Source: Kineosporiaceae bacterium (lineage in GTDB: Bacteria; Actinomycetota; Actinomycetes; Actinomycetales; Kineosporiaceae). From it: DNA of 64,000 bases. The translations under genes were made by a program, and so were the position numbers. How positions within the stretch are numbered: the stretch's first letter is position 1; every line of letters starts with the position of its first letter. Positions 26,111 to 34,613 of the stretch are shown piece by piece. The notes beneath the pieces are model-generated. The model had not been told where the DNA came from and did not search any database. It worked only from the letters and a program-made list of their open reading frames with translations. The stretch is from the NCBI GenBank assembly GCA_016713225.1, contig JADJPO010000001.1, positions 744,001 to 808,000 of the forward strand, in the 5' to 3' direction.

Positions 26111-27445
26111 TCAGCCCAGGCCGATGCCCTCGTACTGGGTGAAGGCGGCCTTGTCGAGCAGCCGTCGACCGTCGATCACGGGCACGTCCAGCCCGGCATC
26201 GGCCAGCACCTGCGCCAGCCCGGTGAACTCGGCCCAGCGGGTCACCAGCACCACGGCGTCCACCCCCTGGACGGCGTCCGGCAGCGAGCCGGCGAACCGC
26301 ACCCGGTCGCCGAACACCGCGCGGGCGTTCTCGGTGGCCTCGGGGTCGTAGGCGACCACCTGTGCACCGGCGTCCAGCAGCTGCTCGGTGACCGGCAGCG
26401 CGGGCGACTCGCGGATGTCGTCGGTGTCGGGTTTGAAGGCCATGCCCAGGACGGCGATCCGCCGCCCGGCGAGCTCGGGCAGGCGGCGTTGCAACAGCTC
26501 GATCAGCCGCGACGGCTGCGCCTTGTTGGTCGCCAGGACGGCGTCCAGCACCGGCATCGCCTGACCGCGACTGCGGCCGTAGGCCACCAGGGCCTTGACG
26601 TCCTTGGGGAAGCACGAGCCGCCGAAGCCGCAGCCGGCCGCCAGGAACGACAGCAACCCCGGACGGACCCGTTGTCCGTCCCCGAGGATCGGCGAGAGCC
26701 GCTTGTCCAGGTGGACCCCCGCCATGGCATCGACCACGTCGACGCCCACCTCGGCGCAGAGGTTGCCGATCTCGTTGGAGAACGAGATCAGGGTGGCCAG
26801 CAAAGAGTTCGCCGTGTATTTGATCATCTCGGCGGTGTCGGTGTCGGTGCGCAGGGTGTCGGCAGCGGTGAAGGGTGCGTACAGGTCGGCCAGGGTGTCC
26901 TGCGAGCGCTGGTCGATGCCGCCGAACACGATGCGGTCGGGCGAGGAGAAGTCGACCACCGCATTGCCCTCGGCCAGGAACTCGGGGTTCATGCCGACGC
27001 CGAAGTCGGCGCCCGCCCGCTTGCCCGACGCCTGCTCGAGGATCGGCAGCACCACGGTGCGCGTCGTCCCGGGCACGACCGTGCTCTTGACCACGACCAC
27101 GTGGTAGGAGTCCTTCTCGGCCAACGCCTTGCCGATCTGCTCGGCCGCGGTCTCGATGTAACTCAGATCGATCCGCTCGCCGTCGAACGGTGTCCCGACG
27201 GCGATCATCGTCAGGTCGCTGTCGAGTACCGCGGCGTGCAGGTCGGTGGTGGCGAACAGCGAGGTGCCACTGGTGCGGGCCAGGAGGTCCTCCAGGCCCG
27301 GCTCGTGGATCGGAGCCTTCGCGGAGCGGATCATCTCGACCTTGCGCTCGTCGATGTCGATACACGTCACCCGGTGGCCGATCTCGGCCAGGCCCACACC
27401 CGAGACCAGTCCGACGTAACCGGTGCCGACGATGCTGACCCGCAT
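26111..27445 (-). CDS. UDP-glucose 6-dehydrogenase
   Basis: Makes UDP-glucuronate from UDP-glucose with two NAD+. The 444 aa hold the NAD motif VSIVGTGYVGLVSGVGLAE, KSTVVPGTT, EFLAEGNAV, the catalytic Cys C278 in GCGFGGSCFPKD, and the C-terminal AFKPDTDDIRESPAL. Full length for the Ugd/TuaD type. Last gene of a four-gene minus-strand unit (30715 to 26111), one base after the epimerase gene. It supplies an acidic sugar donor, and substrate for the UXS-like enzyme upstream. Confidence 0.93.
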   Translation of the reverse strand: MRVSIVGTGYVGLVSGVGLAEIGHRVTCIDIDERKVEMIRSAKAPIHEPGLEDLLARTSGTSLFATTDLHAAVLDSDLTMIAVGTPFDGERIDLSYIETAAEQIGKALAEKDSYHVVVVKSTVVPGTTRTVVLPILEQASGKRAGADFGVGMNPEFLAEGNAVVDFSSPDRIVFGGIDQRSQDTLADLYAPFTAADTLRTDTDTAEMIKYTANSLLATLISFSNEIGNLCAEVGVDVVDAMAGVHLDKRLSPILGDGQRVRPGLLSFLAAGCGFGGSCFPKDVKALVAYGRSRGQAMPVLDAVLATNKAQPSRLIELLQRRLPELAGRRIAVLGMAFKPDTDDIRESPALPVTEQLLDAGAQVVAYDPEATENARAVFGDRVRFAGSLPDAVQGVDAVVLVTRWAEFTGLAQVLADAGLDVPVIDGRRLLDKAAFTQYEGIGLG

Positions 27446-27446
27446 G

Positions 27447-28595
27447 TCAGTTCTCCTCGGCGCTGCGGTTGCCGGCGTACCAGATCAGCGACCGCCGCAG
27501 CCCCTCGTCCACGGTGACCGTCGGGTTGTAGTCCAGCTCGGTGCGCGCCTTGGTGATCACCGGGCAGCGCCGGTTCGGGTTGTCGGTGAGGTACTCCGCG
27601 TCGTCGCTGGTGCCCAGCACCACGGCGCCGTCCCAGGAGTACAGCTCCTTGGCCAGCGTGCCCACCCGCTGCGCCAGGTCGGCCATCGAGATCTCGGGGG
27701 TCTCGATGCCGATGTTGTACGACTCCCCGGCCCGGCCACGCACCAGGATCTTGTAGTAGCCGGCCACCGCGTCGGCGACGTAGCAGAAGGTGCGGGTGGG
27801 TGAGCCTGACGACAGCATCACGATGTCGTTGCCGTCCAGCACGTTGCGGCAGAAGTCCGGCAGTACCCGGCCATCGGTGATCTTCAACCCCGGGCCGTAG
27901 TTGTTGAACGGCCGGGCGATCGTGATCGGCAGGCCGTGCTGGCGCGCGAAGTTCACGCACAGCGTCTCGCCGTACCGCTTGGACTCGTCGTAGCAGGCGC
28001 GCGGTCCGGTGCAGGACACGTTGCCGCGGTAGGTCTCCGGCGTCGGGATGTGCTCCGGCGTGGGGTCACCGTAGATCTCGCTGGTGGAGTAGAACAGGAA
28101 CCCCTTCATCGGCGTTCCGGCGTTCTTCTGGGCCAGGGCGTGGTCGAGCAGCTTGCGCAGCCCGTCGACGTTGGCGTCCATGGTCTCGATCGGGTGCAGC
28201 CGGTAGTACGTCGGCGAGGCGATCGACGCCGCGTGGATCACGTAGTCGACATGGCCCAGATCGGCGGGCAGCGGGTCGCGGATGTCCTGGGCGCGCAGCG
28301 TCAGGTTCGGCTCACCGCGCAGCTCGTCCAGCCAGGTGGGCACGCCGCGGGCGTAGGAGTCCCACACCTCGATCTCGATCGGCTCGCCCGACCCGGCGGC
28401 CCGCGCGCGCCGGTTGGCGTGCACGGCTCCCTGCACCAGGTAGTGACCCAGGAACCCGGCCCCGCCGATGATGAGCAGTCGCGAGCCGGCCAGCTCGGCG
28501 AACTCGGTGGCGGCCGAGTCGACGATGTGGTCGAGATCGGCGAGGACCACGTCGAGCGCGGCCTGCTGGGCATCGGAGGGAATGACGACACTCAT
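27447..28595 (-). CDS. NAD-dependent epimerase/dehydratase (UDP-glucuronate decarboxylase-like)
   Basis: Extended SDR of 382 aa: LLIIGGAGFLGHYLV nucleotide site, HAASIASPTYY, STSEIYGDP, the YDESKRYGE catalytic Tyr-Lys, and RPFNNYGPGL. The ASPTYY/YDESKR/FNNYGPG combination is that of UXS-type enzymes making UDP-xylose. An N-terminal extension of about 40 residues and an insertion after the glycine motif (HANRRARAAGSGEPIE) are unusual, so another nucleotide-sugar (for example a CDP-sugar) is possible given the RfbF-like gene in the same unit. Confidence 0.82.
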   Translation of the reverse strand: MSVVIPSDAQQAALDVVLADLDHIVDSAATEFAELAGSRLLIIGGAGFLGHYLVQGAVHANRRARAAGSGEPIEIEVWDSYARGVPTWLDELRGEPNLTLRAQDIRDPLPADLGHVDYVIHAASIASPTYYRLHPIETMDANVDGLRKLLDHALAQKNAGTPMKGFLFYSTSEIYGDPTPEHIPTPETYRGNVSCTGPRACYDESKRYGETLCVNFARQHGLPITIARPFNNYGPGLKITDGRVLPDFCRNVLDGNDIVMLSSGSPTRTFCYVADAVAGYYKILVRGRAGESYNIGIETPEISMADLAQRVGTLAKELYSWDGAVVLGTSDDAEYLTDNPNRRCPVITKARTELDYNPTVTVDEGLRRSLIWYAGNRSAEEN

Positions 28596-28640
28596 GCGAA
28601 CAACAATCCTTCGAGTCGGGTGACGGCGTGGGATGGGGCC

Positions 28641-29939
28641 CTACGCGGGGGTGATCGGGTACAGCTCGTCCTGCTCGGCGCGGAGCCGGTGGACCAGTGA
28701 GTCGGTGGGCAGCTCGACGTCCTCGTAGGTCAGCACCTGATCGCGGACGACGTCGCGCCGCAGCCGGCAGCCCTCGGCGATCCCCATGGGCAACAGGTGC
28801 TCGCGCCGCGAGACGTCGTAGTTCTCGCACTGGCCGTAGGTCAGGTATTCGCCGAGGCCGTCGAGCACGGTGCCGGCGGGGCTGTCGACCTTGGCGGTGG
28901 CCACCACGTCGACCACCGGACCGGCCACCGGGGCGACGACGGTGTCGCCGAACAGGGCCACCCGGGCCACCGAGATCGCGATCTCGAAGATCGTCAGGTG
29001 GTAGGGCACGTAGAAGGAGTACAGCGGCCCCTTGCCCAGCTTGCCGTAGTCCAGGTAGAGCTTCTGCGCCTCGTCCCGGGCCTCGGCCAGCACGTACACC
29101 CCGGGCGAGGGCTTGGAGCCCACCACGTACTCGACGATGCCGCCGCGTGCCCGCAGGTCGTCGAGGTCGTACCGGTCGACCAGGTCGTCCACATGACCGT
29201 CGTCGTCGATGCCGATCATGCCGCGCCGCGCCACGCCCATGCCGGTCGCGTTGGCCACCAGCGCCTGCTCGAAGCTGATCTTGGTGCCGTCCGCGAACGA
29301 GGTGACCATGGAGGGTGTCTGCCCCCAGGCCTTGGCGAAGCCTGCCTGGGTGGTGGGGTTGCGGTAGTGGTCCTGCAGCCCCTTGATGTTGCCCGCCACC
29401 CGAGGGATCAGCCCGAGCTGCTCGACGAACCGGATCAGGTTCAGCTGGACGCCGGGCTGGTCGCCGTCGCACCCGGTCAGGACGACGCCCGCGGCCTCGG
29501 CGCGGCGGCGCAGCAACGGCCCCACGGTGGCGTCGAGCTCGGCGTTCATCAGCACCATGTGCTTGCCGGACTCGATCATGGCCTGGGTGACGGCGGTGCC
29601 GTAGGCGACGTGCCCGGTGGCCTCGACGGCGGTGCCGATCAGACGCGACCCGGCGACCACCGCCGGATCGCTGGTGACCGCATGGCCGCGCGCCGCGACC
29701 ACCTCGTCCAGGTGGGCGGCGTCGGCCACCACCACCGCGTCGTCCACGCCCGCCCGGTGGTAGGCGTCGAGGGCGGCCTCGGGGGTGCGGTTGCAGACCA
29801 CCGGCACGCTCATGCCGGGGGTGTACCGCACCACCTGATTGACGATGCCGCGGCCCATGAACCCGGCACCGAACAGCGCGAACGGCACCGGGTCGTCGGC
29901 CTCGGCCCGCTGCTTCAGAGCGGAGTCGATGAGGATCAT
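28641..29939 (-). CDS. COG4091-type NAD(P)-dependent oxidoreductase with C-terminal SAF domain
   Basis: Protein of 432 aa annotated in many genomes as 'predicted homoserine dehydrogenase with SAF domain'. It has an N-terminal Rossmann fold (PFALFGAGFMGRGIVNQVVRY), a catalytic mid part (GKHMVLMNAELDATVGP, TGCDGDQPGVQLNL), and an SAF-like end (GCRLRRDVVRDQVLTYEDVELP). The true substrate of this group in polysaccharide loci is not established. It overlaps the cytidylyltransferase gene by ATGA, which argues for a step in the same sugar-nucleotide pathway rather than amino-acid synthesis. Confidence 0.8.
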   Translation of the reverse strand: MILIDSALKQRAEADDPVPFALFGAGFMGRGIVNQVVRYTPGMSVPVVCNRTPEAALDAYHRAGVDDAVVVADAAHLDEVVAARGHAVTSDPAVVAGSRLIGTAVEATGHVAYGTAVTQAMIESGKHMVLMNAELDATVGPLLRRRAEAAGVVLTGCDGDQPGVQLNLIRFVEQLGLIPRVAGNIKGLQDHYRNPTTQAGFAKAWGQTPSMVTSFADGTKISFEQALVANATGMGVARRGMIGIDDDGHVDDLVDRYDLDDLRARGGIVEYVVGSKPSPGVYVLAEARDEAQKLYLDYGKLGKGPLYSFYVPYHLTIFEIAISVARVALFGDTVVAPVAGPVVDVVATAKVDSPAGTVLDGLGEYLTYGQCENYDVSRREHLLPMGIAEGCRLRRDVVRDQVLTYEDVELPTDSLVHRLRAEQDELYPITPA

Positions 29940-30715
29940 GCGTCGTCCCAGACCTTCCAGGGCGCTCTGCCCTCGTTCCAGGCGCGCTCGAGCACATCGC
30001 GGTCGCGCACCGTGTCCATGGGCTGCCAGAACCCGGGGTGCCGGAAGGCGTGCAGCTGCCCCTCGCGCGCCAGTCGGCGCAGCGGCTCCTGCTCCCAGGT
30101 GGTGGTGTCGTCGGCGATGTGGTCGATGACCTCGGGCTCGAGCACGAAGTACCCGCCGTTGATCCAGGCGCCGTCGCCGTCCGGCTTCTCCTGGAAGTGA
30201 CTGACCGCCGTGTCCTCGCCGTGCAGCACCAGCGAACCGAAGCGCCCGGGTGGCTGGACGGCGGTCATGGTCGCGTGGCGTCCGTGGCGACGGTGGAAGG
30301 CGATCAGCTCATCGACCGGGACGTCGCTCACGCCGTCCCCGTAGGTGAAACAGAAGGTGCCGTCGAGGTGGTCGGCGACCCGGCGCAACCGCCCCCCGGT
30401 CATGCTGTGCAGCCCGGTGTCGACCAGCGTGACCCGCCACTTCTCGGTGCGGGCGTGGTGGGTGGTCACGATGCCCGAGCCCAGGTCGAACGTGACGTCG
30501 GAGGTGCGCAGCGTGTACGACGCGAACCAGTCCTTGATCACCTCTTGCTTGTAGCCGCAGCAGACCACGAAGTCGTCGATGCCGTAGGCGGCGTAGGTCT
30601 TCATGATGTGCCAGAGGATCGGATACCCGCCGATCTCCACCATGGGCTTGGGTCGCAGTGAGGTCTCTTCACTCAGTCGCGTCCCGAGCCCGCCGGCCAA
30701 GATGACCGCCTTCAC
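29936..30715 (-). CDS. rfbF: Glucose-1-phosphate cytidylyltransferase
   Basis: Makes CDP-glucose from glucose-1-phosphate and CTP. The 259 aa match RfbF length. Seen: the nucleotidyl motif VKAVILAGGLGTRLSEET, RPKPMVEIGGYPILWHIM, CCGYKQEVIKDWF, FTYGDGVSDV and QEKPDGDGAWINGGYFV, which are RfbF-specific rather than RmlA- or GalU-like. GTG start is at the conserved first residues, with GGGGG 8 nt upstream. First gene of the minus-strand sugar-nucleotide unit. The usual partner CDP-glucose 4,6-dehydratase is not in this window. Confidence 0.92.
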   Translation of the reverse strand: MKAVILAGGLGTRLSEETSLRPKPMVEIGGYPILWHIMKTYAAYGIDDFVVCCGYKQEVIKDWFASYTLRTSDVTFDLGSGIVTTHHARTEKWRVTLVDTGLHSMTGGRLRRVADHLDGTFCFTYGDGVSDVPVDELIAFHRRHGRHATMTAVQPPGRFGSLVLHGEDTAVSHFQEKPDGDGAWINGGYFVLEPEVIDHIADDTTTWEQEPLRRLAREGQLHAFRHPGFWQPMDTVRDRDVLERAWNEGRAPWKVWDDA

Positions 30716-31209
30716 CGATCGGCCCCCAATCTGCCCGCCGGACGTGGCGGCGTCCGTCCGCCACCGCAAGGCAGGCTATCGCCCGCGCGCGTCTGGTCCG
30801 AGCCGGACGACGGTGCTGCCCCCCTGGGTCGGGGATGAGCCGGGGATGGGCCGGGGATGGCGCGAGGGATGACCTCGAGCTCTGCCATGCATGACATTGC
30901 GTTGACTTGATGCAGCGAGCCGGAGGCGTGTGGTCGAATCCTGACGACTACGTCTCGTACAGTGGAGACTCGGCCAGAGAGTCACATACGGCCCCGAACG
31001 AGCCGGTGCAGGTGAGGGTAGCCACGTGCCGCCGGTGCTCGCGCGGGGTCATGAGGTAGGTCATCCCGAACAGGTCGCGAGTTTCTTGTGACACTTCACC
31101 GTCGCGGCGCGATAGTCGTGGTGACAGTTCGGGCGGTCGGGGCCAATCGGGTCGAGCCGGCCCGCGACAGCACACAGCGACAGGCAGGAAGGGCGAGGGC
31201 CGAGCCACC
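30716..31209. other. Divergent intergenic region between sugar-nucleotide unit and flippase
   Basis: 494 bp without a confident gene; locally poorer in GC (30890-31130). It must drive the rfbF unit leftwards and the flippase rightwards. A weak candidate for the flippase is TGACAC (31089-31094) spaced 18 bp from TAGTCG (31113-31118). A 48-aa frame on the minus strand (30948-31094) has no clear ribosome site and was not called. Confidence 0.4.
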
Positions 31210-32625
31210 GTGAGCGAACCCACGCGCGAGAGCGCGGAGCCGGTGCGTAACGGTGCCCGGGGTCCGCTCCTCCCGGCGTTGTCGCAGGTGCTGCCGCCCG
31301 ATCCCGACGAGAGCCCCGGCGAGAGCCGTCGGTTCAAATTGGTGCGTCTGGCCAGCTGGACCGCCATCGACCAGGTGCTGTCGGCCCTGACCAACACCAT
31401 GCTCGCCATCGTCGTGGCGCACTACGTCGATGTGCCGGCCTTCGGCACCTTCGCGGTCGCGATCCTGGTGTTCAACGTGTGCATCGGCATCGAGCGGGCC
31501 CTGGTCGGGCAGCCGATGAGCATCCGGTACAGCAGCGCCACCGGAGCGCGGCTGGACTCGGGCCGGGCCCGGGCCTTCGGCACCGCCCTGGCTGTCGGGC
31601 TGATCGGGGCACTGGGCTGCATCGCCGTGGGCCTGGTGCTCGGCGGCCAGTTGGGGCCGGTTCTGGTCGCCACGGGTGCGGTGCTGCCGTTCCTGTTGTT
31701 GCAGGACGCCGCCCGATTGATCTTCTTCGCCCGGTCGCAGGCCAAACTGGCGGCCCTCAACGACGCCTTGTGGGCCGCGATCCAGTTCCCCGCCATCGTG
31801 GTGCTCGCCGCCATCACGCGCCCCACTCCGCCCGCGCTGGTGCTGGTGTGGGGGGCCTCCGCCGCCGTGTGTGTGGTGGTCGCGCTGGTGCAGTTGCGGG
31901 TGGTGCCCGACCTGCGGGGCGCGGCCAGCTGGCTGCGCGAACACCGCGATCTGTCGGGGTACCTGCTCGCCGAGTACCTCCTGGGTGCCGGGGCGTTCCA
32001 GGGCGGAATCCTGGCCGTGGGCGCGTTGGTGGGGGGCAAGGAGGGGCTGACCGTCGTCGGGGCCTTCAAGGCCGCGCAGGTGGTGCTGGGGCCGCTGAAC
32101 ATGCTCGGGACGGCGTTGCAGACCTTCGCGCTGCCCCAGCTGTCCAAGCGCACCGGGTGGACCAGCAGCCAGCGCACCCGCATCGCCTACCTCACCAGTC
32201 TGGCCATGGCCGCGATCGCCGTGCTCTACGGTTCCCTGCTGCTCCTGCTACCGGCGGCGGCCGGCCAGGCCATGTTCCGAGGCAACTGGGCCGAGGCCCT
32301 GGACGTGTTGCTGCCGATGATCGTCGGCAACGTCTTCTGGGGTCTGTGGCAGGGCCACACCCTGGTCATCTACGCCATGGGATTGGCCCGCCGAGCCTTC
32401 TGGATCATGGCCATCGAAGCGCCCCTGGTCTTTCCGTTCATGATCGGAGGGCTGTACCTCGGCGGCGCGCGGGGGGCCGCCTGGGGCCTCTGCCTGGATC
32501 AGGCGACATCCCTGCCCCTGTGGTTGTGGACCTTCCGGCGCGTGATGCGGGAGAGCGATCGCCACGAGACAGCGGCCCCGGCGTCGTCAGACCGGTTGAC
32601 CGCCTCGTCCGGGTCGGGGGACTGA
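31210..32625 (+). CDS. Wzx-like lipopolysaccharide/oligosaccharide flippase
   Basis: Integral membrane protein of 471 aa with 12-14 predicted helices of the MOP/MVF exporter type, starting WTAIDQVLSALTNTMLAIVVAHYVD and ending GGARGAAWGLCLDQATSLPLWLW. It should flip the lipid-linked repeat unit across the membrane for polymerisation by the Wzy-like protein. GTG start with GAGGG 12 nt upstream. The cytoplasmic N-terminus is 45 residues and acidic/proline-rich. Convergent with the deacetylase gene, overlapping by 39 bp. Confidence 0.85.
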   Translation: MSEPTRESAEPVRNGARGPLLPALSQVLPPDPDESPGESRRFKLVRLASWTAIDQVLSALTNTMLAIVVAHYVDVPAFGTFAVAILVFNVCIGIERALVGQPMSIRYSSATGARLDSGRARAFGTALAVGLIGALGCIAVGLVLGGQLGPVLVATGAVLPFLLLQDAARLIFFARSQAKLAALNDALWAAIQFPAIVVLAAITRPTPPALVLVWGASAAVCVVVALVQLRVVPDLRGAASWLREHRDLSGYLLAEYLLGAGAFQGGILAVGALVGGKEGLTVVGAFKAAQVVLGPLNMLGTALQTFALPQLSKRTGWTSSQRTRIAYLTSLAMAAIAVLYGSLLLLLPAAAGQAMFRGNWAEALDVLLPMIVGNVFWGLWQGHTLVIYAMGLARRAFWIMAIEAPLVFPFMIGGLYLGGARGAAWGLCLDQATSLPLWLWTFRRVMRESDRHETAAPASSDRLTASSGSGD

Positions 32626-33429
32626 CGGCGGGGTGATGGTGACCGCCCGCACCGCCGGGTAGGTCGCGAGCAGCTGCCCAGCGGGCATCAGGCGGTACCC
32701 GCCGGCGTGCAGCAGGTCGACGATGCGGGCCGTGACCTCGCCGCGAGAGAACGTGGGGGCCGGACGCTCCGGTGTGGCGTCGCCCGTCGTGTCGTGCAGC
32801 AGCAGGATGGCGCCGGGGTGTCCGGCGGTCACCGCGCGGGCGGCGACCGTCTCGGCCGGCTCCTGCAGCCAGTCCTGAGCCCACGCCGTCCAGAACACCA
32901 CCTCGAGGCCGGCCAGCCGGGCGGCCAGGTACTGTGCCGGCCCCTGGATCCCGTAGGTGGGCCGATACAGCCGAACCGGCCGGCCGGTCACCTGCTCGAG
33001 GCGATGACGTCCCTGCCGGACGGCTCGCGCCGCCTCGCGCCAGGACACCGTGGTCAGCAGAGTGTGGTCGATGCCGTGAAGGCCGATCTCGTGCCCCTCG
33101 GCGAGCATGTCCCGCACCAGCTGAGGGTGACGCTCGGCCGCCTCGACCAGGACGAAGAACGTCGCCCGGACGTCGCGTTCGCGCAACTCCGCCAGGATCT
33201 CCCTGGTGCGCTCCGGGTCGGGACCGTCGTCGTAGGTCAGACCGATCACCGGGTCGTCGGTCAGCACCCGCATGGCCGAACTCAGCGGCAGCAGCAGCGG
33301 GCGACCCCAACGGATCAGCCGGTCGGGGTCGGGCAGGGCACGGGGGCCGGGTTCGTCGTGTCCCCCGAGGTCGCGGGCTCGCACCAACACCGGGGCCTCG
33401 GCGGGGCTGCGGCGCGCATCGGTCGACAT
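32587..33429 (-). CDS. Polysaccharide deacetylase (NodB homology domain, CE4)
   Basis: Protein of 280 aa with the CE4 motifs: LTYDDGPDPE (D67/D68), metal His pair H118/H122 in GLHGIDHTLL, RPTYGIQGP in the R-P-P-Y-G place, and LLLHDTTG. The RPTYG variant replaces the second Pro. No signal peptide, but residues 38-53 (LIRWGRPLLLPLSSAM) are moderately hydrophobic, so location is uncertain. It probably removes N-acetyl groups from the exopolysaccharide or peptidoglycan. Divergent from the next glycosyltransferase gene. Confidence 0.87.
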   Translation of the reverse strand: MSTDARRSPAEAPVLVRARDLGGHDEPGPRALPDPDRLIRWGRPLLLPLSSAMRVLTDDPVIGLTYDDGPDPERTREILAELRERDVRATFFVLVEAAERHPQLVRDMLAEGHEIGLHGIDHTLLTTVSWREAARAVRQGRHRLEQVTGRPVRLYRPTYGIQGPAQYLAARLAGLEVVFWTAWAQDWLQEPAETVAARAVTAGHPGAILLLHDTTGDATPERPAPTFSRGEVTARIVDLLHAGGYRLMPAGQLLATYPAVRAVTITPPSVPRPGRGGQPV

Positions 33430-33489
33430 TCCGCCAGGCTACGATACGGCGGCGCGAGCCCCGCTGGGGGGAGCCGGTGGGAGGGAACC

Positions 33490-34380
33490 GTGGACGCCGC
33501 CATCCGGCTCAGCGTGCTCATCGCCTGCCTGAACGCGCAGGAGACTCTCGGTGATCAGCTCGAGGCGCTCGCCGGCCAGCCGTGTCCGGTCCCCTGGGAA
33601 CTGCTCGTCTGTGACAACGGGTCCACCGACGGCACCGCGGCGGTGGTCGAGCGGTATGCCGACCGGTTGCCCGTGCGCCTGGTCGATGCCGGTGCGCGGC
33701 GCGGCGCGGCGGCGGCGCGCAATGTCGGGGCCCGGCTGGCGCGGGGCGAGTGGCTGGCCTTCTGCGACGCCGACGACGTGGTGGCCGAGGACTGGCTGGC
33801 GACGGTGTGTGCCGCCCTGACCGATCACCGCTTCGTGGCCGGGCGATTCGACGGGGAGCGGTTGAACACCGCCCGAGCCCGTCGGTCACGTCCGCTGGAC
33901 CAGCAGACCGGCCTGCAGGGAGGCTCCGACGGCACGTTGCCGCATGCCGGGGCGGGCAACATGGGCGTCCACCGCGCGGTGTTCCTGGCGGTCGGCGGGT
34001 TCGATCCGGCCGTGCCCTGTCTGGAGGACACCGACCTGTGCTGGCGGGTGCAACGCACCGGGGTGGAGCTGGTGTTCGTGCCCCGGCTGGTGGTGCACGT
34101 GCGGCTGCGTGCGACCTGGCAGGCGATGTATCGCCAAGGGGTGGACTACGGCCGGGCCCACGCCGACCTGCAGTCGCGCCACGCCCTATCGCCGTCCGCT
34201 GCCCCGGACGCCGCCGGGGCGGCCGGGGTGATCCGACGCCTGCGCGGCCTGGTCGCCGCCTGGTTCGGGACCCCGCCCAGTCTGGCTCGATTCGTGTGGC
34301 AATGGGGGTGGCACCGAGGGTTTCACGCCGCCACGGCGGCCTCTCGGAAGGGTCACGTTCCCTCGGGGCCGCCGCGATGA
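33490..34380 (+). CDS. Family 2 glycosyltransferase
   Basis: GT-A enzyme of 296 aa: LSVLIACLNAQETLGDQLEAL, CDNGSTDGTAAVVE, ARNVGARLARGEWLAFCDADD with DxD, and CLEDTDLCWRVQ. The GTG start is directly preceded by GGGAGGG. No strong membrane helix; the C-terminal part has a W-rich segment (FVWQWGWHRGF) that may touch the membrane. It belongs to the same locus as the flippase and priming transferase; the sugar is unknown. Confidence 0.85.
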   Translation: MDAAIRLSVLIACLNAQETLGDQLEALAGQPCPVPWELLVCDNGSTDGTAAVVERYADRLPVRLVDAGARRGAAAARNVGARLARGEWLAFCDADDVVAEDWLATVCAALTDHRFVAGRFDGERLNTARARRSRPLDQQTGLQGGSDGTLPHAGAGNMGVHRAVFLAVGGFDPAVPCLEDTDLCWRVQRTGVELVFVPRLVVHVRLRATWQAMYRQGVDYGRAHADLQSRHALSPSAAPDAAGAAGVIRRLRGLVAAWFGTPPSLARFVWQWGWHRGFHAATAASRKGHVPSGPPR

Positions 34381-34613
34381 CGTCCATCACGTTTGGTGCA
34401 CCCTGGACCGCGCAGGCCCTGCTCATCCACGCGTGGATCACCCGATCTCGAGGACAGTGGAGGGGCGGGCGGTTACGCTCGGTGTGGCAAGTGGAGACCG
34501 TTCAGGGCGTGTAACCGCTGAACGCGCAGGTCGGACAGATGATGCGTCGACCGGGGTCGGCTGGTGTCCGAGGGAGACCGACGGGCATCGCTGGATGTGG
34601 GCGAGGAGACAGA

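Noticed and set aside
30948..31094. A 48-codon minus-strand frame in the gap before the flippase gene.
   Set aside because: No clear ribosome site, no recognisable motif, and it lies in a region that must hold promoters.
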